From Candidatus Gastranaerophilales bacterium (GTDB lineage Bacteria > Cyanobacteriota > Vampirovibrionia > Gastranaerophilales > Gastranaerophilaceae), in contig CALVEE010000217.1 of NCBI GenBank assembly GCA_944326495.1, positions 1 to 10,926 of the forward strand: 10,926 bases of DNA. Reading direction: 5' to 3'. The position numbers and the translations under genes are program-made. Of this stretch, positions 6,407 through 10,926 are shown one piece after another (within the stretch, counting starts at the first letter, position 1; the number at the start of each line of letters is the position of its first letter). The notes under the pieces are model-generated. The model did no database searches, was not told the origin of the DNA, and was given only the letters and a program-made list of their open reading frames with translations.

Positions 6407-6901
6407 ATGAGAGGAAAGGCTTTTAAATTCGGAGATAATATCTCGACAGACCATATAGCACCGGGGCGTCTTTTTCACCTGCGTTCTGATTTGCAGGAAT
6501 TTGCAAAACACGTTTTAGAGGATGCTGATGAGAATTTTGCTAAAAATATGAAAAAAGGCGATTTTGTTGTTGCAGGGAATAACTTCGGGCTTGGCTCTTC
6601 AAGAGAACACGCCCCGCAGATTATTAAAATAGCAGGCGTCGGCGCTGTTATAGCAAAATCTTTTGCACGGATTTTTTACAGGAATGCTATCAATATCGGG
6701 CTTTTAGCGATTGAATGCGATACAGACGGGATTGATGCGGGAGATGAGCTGGATTTGGATATAAAAGCAGGAACTCTTAAAAATCTTACGAAGGGCACGA
6801 TTACTGCAATAGAACCACTTCCGGAAGTTATGATTAAGCTTCTTGAGGACGGCGGTTTGATAGAACATATAAAAAAACATGGCGATTTAGTGTTAGGATA
6901 G
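6407..6901 (+). CDS. leuD: 3-isopropylmalate dehydratase-type small subunit (LeuD-like)
   Basis: This is a small subunit of the aconitase superfamily (Aconitase_C swivel domain). Paired with a LeuC-type iron-sulfur large subunit it would isomerise 2- to 3-isopropylmalate in leucine synthesis. The 164-residue length matches the short archaeal/Thermotoga type rather than the roughly 200-residue form of E. coli. Key features are GDNISTDHIAPGR (9-21), the substrate-loop region LFHLRSD (22-28), and the phosphate/carboxylate-binding NNFGLGSSREHAP (58-70), followed by KSFARIFYRNAINIGLL (84-100). The substrate loop differs from the usual YLRT-type sequence. A related activity (homoaconitase, dimethylmalate dehydratase or another member) therefore cannot be excluded, and the symbol is tentative. 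A very strong ribosome site (GGGGAGG) precedes it. No large subunit gene is in the window. Confidence 0.85.
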   Translation: MRGKAFKFGDNISTDHIAPGRLFHLRSDLQEFAKHVLEDADENFAKNMKKGDFVVAGNNFGLGSSREHAPQIIKIAGVGAVIAKSFARIFYRNAINIGLLAIECDTDGIDAGDELDLDIKAGTLKNLTKGTITAIEPLPEVMIKLLEDGGLIEHIKKHGDLVLG

Positions 6902-6913
6902 GAGAAAATATTT

Positions 6914-7480
6914 ATGGCTGATAATCAGGAATTGGATTTAATTTGTCCGGCATGCGGCAAAACAATGAAAAAAGTTCTTATACCAAATGCGGGAATTAAT
7001 ATAGATATCTGCCTTGACGGATGCGGGGGGATATTTTTTGATAACAGAGAATTGAATAAATTTGACGAACCTCACGAGAATGCTGATGAAATTCTCAAGA
7101 TGCTTGAAGGCAGGGAATTCCAGAAGGTTGACGAGTCTGAAGTCCGCAAGTGCCCGCTCTGCCATATTCCGATGGTCAAAATGGGCTCCGGAATCGGCGG
7201 TGTACAGATTGATGTGTGCAACAAATGCGGAGCAAAGTTCCTTGATAACGGAGAACTTCTTAAAATAAGAGAAGGCGGTGAAGTTGATACAGCAAAAACG
7301 GACGCATTAGTGAATTCTCTTTATCAGGAAAACCTTAGAAGTGTTCTTGGAGAAAATGCTGACAAGGCACGGAGTTCATCTCCGCGCAGACAGTTTTTTG
7401 AAAACCTTGTTAACAAATTCTATGATATCGGCGGTGACAAGGGATTGGCAGAAGGAATTAATAAAATAAAAAAACATTAA
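6914..7480 (+). CDS. Double zinc-ribbon (zf-TFIIB-like) protein
   Basis: This 188-residue cytoplasmic protein has two copies of the zf-TFIIB-type ribbon. The first is CPAC (C11, C14) with CLDGC (C33, C37), then GGIFFDNREL. The second is CPLC (C80, C83) with CNKC (C102, C105), then GAKFLDNGEL. The first ribbon has a three-residue gap in its second knuckle instead of the usual two. The C-terminal part (about 125-188) is basic and probably helical, with SSSPRRQFFENLVNKFYDIGG. Proteins of this type are widespread and mostly uncharacterised; nucleic-acid or protein binding is plausible. The start follows AGGAG that overlaps the end of the leuD-like gene 12 nt upstream, so it is the last gene of the dnaN transcript. 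No clear terminator with a T run follows. Confidence 0.9.
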   Translation: MADNQELDLICPACGKTMKKVLIPNAGINIDICLDGCGGIFFDNRELNKFDEPHENADEILKMLEGREFQKVDESEVRKCPLCHIPMVKMGSGIGGVQIDVCNKCGAKFLDNGELLKIREGGEVDTAKTDALVNSLYQENLRSVLGENADKARSSSPRRQFFENLVNKFYDIGGDKGLAEGINKIKKH

Positions 7481-7540
7481 TTTTTTAATCATATTTCTCT
7501 TCTTTTTAACATTAAAGAAGAAAAAATGAAGAAAAAACAG

Positions 7541-7574
7541 GTAGGATGCGGTAAATCACAGATTTACCGCATCC
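7541..7574. repeat. REP-like hairpin (GTAG plus 14-bp perfect palindrome)
   Basis: The arms GGATGCGGTAAATC (7544-7557) and its exact complement (7561-7574) flank a 3-nt loop. The tetranucleotide GTAG sits at the 5' foot, the arrangement known for REP elements mobilised by REP-associated tyrosine transposases. The stem is richer in G+C than its flanks. Read on the minus strand, a T6 run begins about 6 nt after the stem, so a role as terminator for a leftward transcript is an alternative. Confidence 0.6.
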
Positions 7575-7728
7575 AAAACTTATAAAGAGATACTCTTTAA
7601 TACAATTTGTTAACCCCTTGCCGGCTCTACGGAAATAAAAAGTTTTGGTAATCTTTGTCTCCCAAGACATACAAACTATTGTTGCTTAGAATTTTTTGTT
7701 TTTTTTATTATTTGCACAAACTTTCTAT

Positions 7729-7745
7729 CAGTTTAATGTATTCAT
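7729..7745 (-). other. Five-codon ORF behind a strong ribosome site; possible gene remnant or RNA leader
   Basis: On the minus strand AAAGGAG (7759 to 7753) is followed after seven bases by ATG and only four more sense codons (NTLN) before TGA and TAG. One frame over, the same bases read EYIKLIESLCK and then stop, which looks protein-like but is short. With the good promoter upstream this is either the 5' remnant of a lost gene, a leader peptide, or the start of a small RNA ending near the 7544-7574 hairpin. I cannot decide between these from the sequence. Confidence 0.3.
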
Positions 7746-7778
7746 TATAAAACTCCTTTATATATTATTCCAAAAAAT

Positions 7779-7806
7779 ATTATACATCATTACGTGGAAT
7801 TGTCAC
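7779..7806 (-). promoter_or_regulatory. Divergent minus-strand promoter facing away from the XRE gene
   Basis: GTGACA (7806 to 7801) and a perfect TATAAT (7784 to 7779) are spaced by 16 nt on the minus strand. The -35 box lies inside the palindrome 7791-7809. Transcription would start near 7772 and run left into a region without an intact gene. Confidence 0.5.
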
Positions 7807-7809
7807 GTA
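7791..7809. promoter_or_regulatory. Candidate operator of the XRE regulator (TACGTG-N7-CACGTA)
   Basis: A perfect 6-bp inverted repeat with a 7-nt spacer lies about 35 nt upstream of the XRE start. It covers the -35 zone of both the leftward promoter and any rightward promoter (TTGTCA at 7800-7805 with AT-rich -10 candidates at 7825-7834). This position suits autoregulation plus control of a divergent target. Confidence 0.5.
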
Positions 7810-7843
7810 TATAAATTTTAGAATTATATATAAACTGTATGTA

Positions 7844-8056
7844 ATGACATATGATGAAGTTTATAAAAAAATAGGGTTGAATATTAAAAAATACAGAAAT
7901 GAACTTGGTCTAACCCAGCAGCAGTTAGCAGACAGGCTTGGGTTGTCATTAAATTTTATTGGTAAAATTGAAGTTGGTTATGATCATCCGTCGCTATATA
8001 CATTGATTGATATTGCAGACAATTTAGAGATACCTTTAAAAAATTTGTTTGATTAA
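7844..8056 (+). CDS. Small XRE-family HTH transcriptional regulator
   Basis: This 70-residue protein consists almost only of a Cro/CI-type helix-turn-helix. It has IGLNIKKYRNELGLTQQQLADRLGLS (10-35), with the first HTH helix from TQQQLADRL and the recognition helix around LSLNFIGKIEVG (34-45), and ends in LEIPLKNLFD. There is no sensor or dimer domain, so it probably acts as a simple repressor, possibly of a restriction-modification, phage-like or toxin-type partner. No such partner gene is intact nearby. The ATG at 7844 lacks a Shine-Dalgarno sequence, and TATA-like boxes lie 9-19 nt upstream, so the message may be leaderless or nearly so. The palindrome at 7791-7809 is its likely binding site. 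It ends 90 nt from the convergent recG stop. Confidence 0.88.
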   Translation: MTYDEVYKKIGLNIKKYRNELGLTQQQLADRLGLSLNFIGKIEVGYDHPSLYTLIDIADNLEIPLKNLFD

Positions 8057-8145
8057 AAAAGATTATAGCTTTGGTATAGCTTCCAACATTTTCTAATGCA
8101 TCTATAGTTTTTAAACAGTAGTGAAACTTACTAAGCAAAGTATTC

Positions 8146-10500
8146 TTAAGCCCCAAAGATATCGCCTTCAAAATTCAGGCCTTTAGCTTCTTTAAGAAGC
8201 GGAAACTCCTCAATGTCATGGCTCCGGACAAAATTAACAGCCTCACTCCTTGCCTGTTCAAGGATTTGGGCATCGTTTACAATATCTGCAATAATCATAT
8301 CCGGAAGCCCGCTCTGGCGCGTGCCTAAAAATTCTCCGGGGCCTCTTAGCTGCAAATCTTTTTCCGCAATAACAAATCCGTCATTAGTTTGTGTCATAAT
8401 CTCTAATCTTGCGCGTGTTTCCTGTGATTTTGTTGCAGAAGATAAGACGCAGTAGGATTGTAAATCGCTTCTTCCCACGCGGCCTCTAAGCTGATGAAGT
8501 TGGGAAAGGCCAAATCGTTCGGCATTTTCTATGACTATTACTGTAGCATTCGGAACATCAACCCCTACTTCTACAACAGTGGTTGATACAAGAATATCAT
8601 ATTCTTTATTCTTAAACTTTTCCATAACTTCATCTTTTTCATCGTTCTTAAGCTTTCCATGCAGCAGACCGACTTTGTATTCAGGAAAAACCTCATTCTG
8701 CCATTTTTCGCGCTCGATTGTTGCCGCTTTAGCTGAAAGTGTTTCACTCTCATCAATCAGGGGGTAGACAATATAAGCCTGGCGTCCTGCATTAACTTCA
8801 TGCCGGATTAAATCCGCAATTTGCCTCCTTGAATTAGTCATAGTCGTAATAATAGGTTTTCTGCCCTTTGGAAGCTCATCAATAATTGTCAAATCCAAAT
8901 CCCCGTTCATGGTAATTGCAAGCGTTCGCGGGATTGGGGTTGCTGTCATGGTTAAGATTTGCGGATTTTGGGATTTTTTTCTTAAAGCTAGTCTCTGCTT
9001 AACCCCGAACCTGTGCTGTTCATCAATCACTACAGCCCCTAAGTTTGCAAAATCTACTCCGTCCTGAATAAGCGCGTGTGTTCCGACTGCTGCCTGCGCC
9101 TGTCCGTTTCTCAAATTTGTTTCAGCTTCTCTGCGTTGTTTTTTTCCGATACTTCCGATTAAAAGTTCGACTCTTAACCCTAGCGGCGTAAACCAGTTTA
9201 CAAGGTTATTATAATGCTGCTGGGCAAGGATTTCAGTAGGAGCCATTATTGCTGCCTGATAGCCGTTTTCTATCGCAGCAAGAAGCATAATTGCTGCAAC
9301 AACTGTTTTCCCGCTTCCGACATCTCCCTGTAAAAGACGCTGCATTGGTTTTTCGGAATGCAAATCATTAAGAATTTCATTTATAGCACGCTTTTGGGCA
9401 GAAGTTAGTTCAAATGGAAGTCCGTGGATAAATTTCATGACAAGCCCGTCTTTTTTTATCTCAAGAGGGATTGAAGTGAGGTGCTTGTTATTTTCTTCTC
9501 TTAAAAGTGCGAGCTTTAGCTGTATAAGGAAAAATTCTTCAAACACGAGCGAGTATCTTGCGCGCTGCAGGGTTTCATTATCGGAAGGGAAATGCATATT
9601 TTTAACTGCTTCGCGTTTTTCAAGCAGATTATATTTTTCTATAATATATTCTGGTAAAACCGTCTCGATATTGTTTTGAAAAAGCTCAAGCGCATTAAAA
9701 ACCGCACGCCTTAAGGTTTTTATATTAAGGTTCTCGCTCAAGGGGTAAATCGGGACAATACGTGCTATGTTTAAGTTATTTGAAGGATTAAGAATTTCGT
9801 CATCCATAATCGAATAAGAGGGTTTATCCAAAGTGAGCCTGCCGTCATAACTGTTTAGTTTCACAAGCCCCGAAACCATTATTCCTGAATCTTTCGGGAA
9901 TTGTGATTTCATTCGCTCAAGTGTGTACTTATTTGACTTTGAAGAAAAGAAATTTAAGCTTATGTTTCCGGTTCCGTCAACGATTTTGACCTTGATAACC
10001 CCGAGATTGTTTTTTGTTGTAAAAGCTTCTACTGACTTAATTCTGCCAAAAATTGTAGTAGTATCTCCGATTTGCAAATCCTTGATTTTGGTTCTTGTTG
10101 AGTAATCAATATGTTTGCGGGGGAAATAATACAATAAATCAGAGACAGTATATATTCCAAGTTTGTTTAGAATATAAGCTATTTTAGGGCCAATTCCCTT
10201 TAAATACATTACATCAGAGCTTAGAGTAATATTTTTTTCCTGTATCTGCGGGGTATTATCTGCCTTAATTACACTGACAAGCCTTTCTAAAGACTTCTTT
10301 CTCTGCGGGAGCGTGTCCATCGGATAACGCTCAAAATGCTCGAGTAAAACCCGCCATTTCGGATTTTTTGACGATTTTATTTCCCTGCGGAGTTCTGAAC
10401 AGATGAAAGATGAAAAACTCTTTGTTCTGCCGTTGATATTAATATACTTATACTTAACCTCAATCTCTACTGCTTTTTTTATCTGCTCAAGATTTTCCAT
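8146..10500 (-). CDS. recG: ATP-dependent DNA helicase RecG
   Basis: RecG remodels stalled replication forks and branched recombination intermediates. The 784-residue protein has the family domain order. It begins with an N-terminal extension (about 1-90) absent from the E. coli enzyme. A helix-hairpin-helix-like YLKGIGPKIAYILNKLGI (99-116) follows, then the OB-fold wedge (about 140-235). Next come helicase motor 1, with Walker A GDVGSGKT (392-399), DEQH (493-496) and TAT (519-521), and motor 2 with QLHQLRGRVGR (667-677). The RecG-specific TRG region DLQLRGPGEFLGTRQSG (715-731) is also present. All key residues are present. N-terminally extended RecG is known in Cyanobacteria, which fits the suggested affiliation. 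The ATG at 10500 has no Shine-Dalgarno sequence and lies exactly 6 nt after TATAAT, suggesting a leaderless message. Confidence 0.97.
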   Translation of the reverse strand: MENLEQIKKAVEIEVKYKYININGRTKSFSSFICSELRREIKSSKNPKWRVLLEHFERYPMDTLPQRKKSLERLVSVIKADNTPQIQEKNITLSSDVMYLKGIGPKIAYILNKLGIYTVSDLLYYFPRKHIDYSTRTKIKDLQIGDTTTIFGRIKSVEAFTTKNNLGVIKVKIVDGTGNISLNFFSSKSNKYTLERMKSQFPKDSGIMVSGLVKLNSYDGRLTLDKPSYSIMDDEILNPSNNLNIARIVPIYPLSENLNIKTLRRAVFNALELFQNNIETVLPEYIIEKYNLLEKREAVKNMHFPSDNETLQRARYSLVFEEFFLIQLKLALLREENNKHLTSIPLEIKKDGLVMKFIHGLPFELTSAQKRAINEILNDLHSEKPMQRLLQGDVGSGKTVVAAIMLLAAIENGYQAAIMAPTEILAQQHYNNLVNWFTPLGLRVELLIGSIGKKQRREAETNLRNGQAQAAVGTHALIQDGVDFANLGAVVIDEQHRFGVKQRLALRKKSQNPQILTMTATPIPRTLAITMNGDLDLTIIDELPKGRKPIITTMTNSRRQIADLIRHEVNAGRQAYIVYPLIDESETLSAKAATIEREKWQNEVFPEYKVGLLHGKLKNDEKDEVMEKFKNKEYDILVSTTVVEVGVDVPNATVIVIENAERFGLSQLHQLRGRVGRSDLQSYCVLSSATKSQETRARLEIMTQTNDGFVIAEKDLQLRGPGEFLGTRQSGLPDMIIADIVNDAQILEQARSEAVNFVRSHDIEEFPLLKEAKGLNFEGDIFGA

Positions 10501-10506
10501 GTATAG

Positions 10507-10533
10507 ATTATACTATAAAATCAAGGCTGGCAA
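10507..10533 (-). promoter_or_regulatory. recG promoter, candidate leaderless start
   Basis: A perfect TATAAT (10512 to 10507) on the minus strand is followed by CTATAC and then the recG ATG. TTGCCA lies 15 nt upstream of the -10 box, slightly short spacing for a -35 box. There is no room for a ribosome binding site if transcription starts at the usual distance. Confidence 0.55.
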
Positions 10534-10537
10534 AACT

Positions 10538-10556
10538 CCTCTCCCGTAAGGAGAGG
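10538..10556. repeat. CCTCTCC/GGAGAGG hairpin
   Basis: A 7-bp perfect stem (10538-10544 with 10550-10556) has the loop CGTAA. On the minus strand it is followed by a short T4 run, so it could act as a weak terminator shielding recG from upstream transcription. It could equally be one of the G+C-rich repeats of this region. Confidence 0.5.
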
Positions 10557-10578
10557 GAATAGTACTTTTTGTTTCTAT

Positions 10579-10796
10579 TTGGACACTAATGCCTCAAAAG
10601 GGAGGGAGTCGGCGCCAAGCATAGAGCCTTCCTTCCCTATAGAGGGAAGGTTAGGATGGGTGCCAGCCCGGTAGGGAAAAAATACAGCAGTGAATTTTAA
10701 CCAATTCTGCTAATATTTTATAAAATTCATGTGTTCTATACTGCTAAAATCAAATCAGCACCCACCCCGGCCCTCCCTGCGGGCATTAGTGTCCAA
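10579..10796. mobile_element. 218-bp MITE-like foldback element with 15-bp terminal inverted repeats
   Basis: TTGGACACTAATGCC (10579-10593) is repeated exactly in reverse complement at 10782-10796. Further complementary pairs are nested inside in the correct order: AGGGAGGG (10599-10606) with 10771-10778, TGGGTGC (10657-10663) with 10758-10764, AGCAGT (10686-10691) with 10740-10745, and GAATTTTA (10692-10699) with 10721-10728. A local hairpin CCTTCCCT-ATAG-AGGGAAGG lies at 10631-10650. It has no coding capacity, and I see no clear target-site duplication. A non-autonomous transposable element is the likeliest identity; a large structured RNA is the alternative. Confidence 0.6.
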
Positions 10797-10887
10797 GAAA
10801 AATTGAAAAGAGAAACCCTTATATAAATATATCTCACAATTTGCCAGAAATAATATAATGTAAAGACATAAAAAAGACCCCTCACCC

Positions 10888-10924
10888 GAATTTCAAAGTT
10901 TCGCTAAAGCTCAACTTGAAATTC
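10888..10924. repeat. Inverted repeat at the right edge, element probably continues outside
   Basis: GAATTTCAAAGTT (10888-10900) pairs with AACTTGAAATTC (10913-10924), with one extra A and a 12-nt loop. It is preceded by GACCCCTCACCC, similar in style to the other G+C-rich intergenic repeats here. The window ends two bases later, so its full extent is unknown. Confidence 0.5.
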
Positions 10925-10926
10925 TT

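Larger units (their letters stand above)
7481..7843. other. Gene-poor stretch between the zinc-ribbon gene and the XRE gene
   Basis: No frame of normal gene length is open here on either strand. It holds a weak CTTCTTT/AAAGAAG inverted repeat (7499-7520), the REP-like hairpin, a small hairpin TAAAGAG-ATA-CTCTTTA (7583-7599), and GTCT-CCCA-AGAC near 7650. It also holds the divergent promoter region described separately. The segment 7608-7690 is less AT-rich than its surroundings, and I recognise no gene or known RNA in it. Confidence 0.6.
10501..10926. other. Gene-free, repeat-rich region upstream of recG
   Basis: No coding frame of useful length or RNA gene is recognised. The stretch contains the recG promoter, a short G+C-rich hairpin, a 218-bp foldback element, an AT-rich spacer with a TATAAT at 10854-10859, and an inverted repeat at the window edge. 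The G+C-rich hairpins stand out from the AT-rich background and look like dispersed intergenic repeats. Confidence 0.7.

Noticed and set aside
7608..7690. A riboswitch in the less AT-rich segment upstream of or within the leftward transcript
   Set aside because: I could not match it to any known riboswitch core, and there is no gene downstream for it to control.
7728..7760. Calling EYIKLIESLCK a real small protein
   Set aside because: It is in a different frame from the ATG behind the ribosome site, has no start of its own and is too short to separate from chance in AT-rich DNA.
10538..10924. A CRISPR array
   Set aside because: The repeats are different palindromes without regular spacing or identical direct repeat units.

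Overview
The window is AT-rich bacterial chromosomal DNA that is mostly housekeeping genes. The gene set, the codon bias and a RecG with an extra N-terminal segment fit a low-GC bacterium such as the non-photosynthetic relatives of Cyanobacteria (Vampirovibrionia/Gastranaerophilales) or a Firmicutes-like lineage. This placement is an inference; there is no rRNA or other decisive marker.

Left part (1-4543, minus strand). Read in transcription order, the genes are: a previously unlisted 51-codon small gene with its own terminator; a dCMP/cytidine deaminase-family gene; panC (pantothenate synthesis); a two-helix membrane protein whose soluble tail looks like a decayed nucleotide-cyclase fold; dapA (lysine/diaminopimelate synthesis); and secD (protein export), which runs off the left edge. 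panC and the membrane gene are only 3 nt apart and look translationally coupled. dapA and secD have -10-like boxes of their own.

Middle (4720-7480, plus strand). A strong promoter with a 9-bp inverted repeat in its core drives a broken HigB/HI1419-type toxin and an intact HigA/HI1420-type antitoxin. The toxin looks internally deleted: a start and a few codons remain, joined out of frame to the conserved C-terminal tail. Downstream are dnaN (sliding clamp), a 3-isopropylmalate dehydratase-type small subunit gene and a double zinc-ribbon protein gene. These are closely spaced and probably co-transcribed. A 33-bp-offset imperfect duplication lies in the dnaN promoter region.

7481-7843 has no intact gene of ordinary length. 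It holds a REP-like 14-bp perfect hairpin, a second small hairpin, and a strong minus-strand promoter followed by a good ribosome binding site and a 5-codon ORF. A palindrome is shared with the divergent small XRE regulator gene at 7844. This looks like a regulator facing a decayed gene or a small RNA.

Right part. recG lies on the minus strand from 10500 to 8146. The last 400 bases (10501-10926) have no gene. They contain a hairpin, a 218-bp foldback element with perfect 15-bp terminal inverted repeats, and the start of another inverted repeat that meets the window edge.

The least expected global pattern is that three starts (deaminase, recG, toxin remnant) have no ribosome binding site and sit exactly 6 nt after a TATAAT/TACAAT box. 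That is the geometry expected for leaderless mRNAs. Other genes in the same window have clear Shine-Dalgarno sequences.
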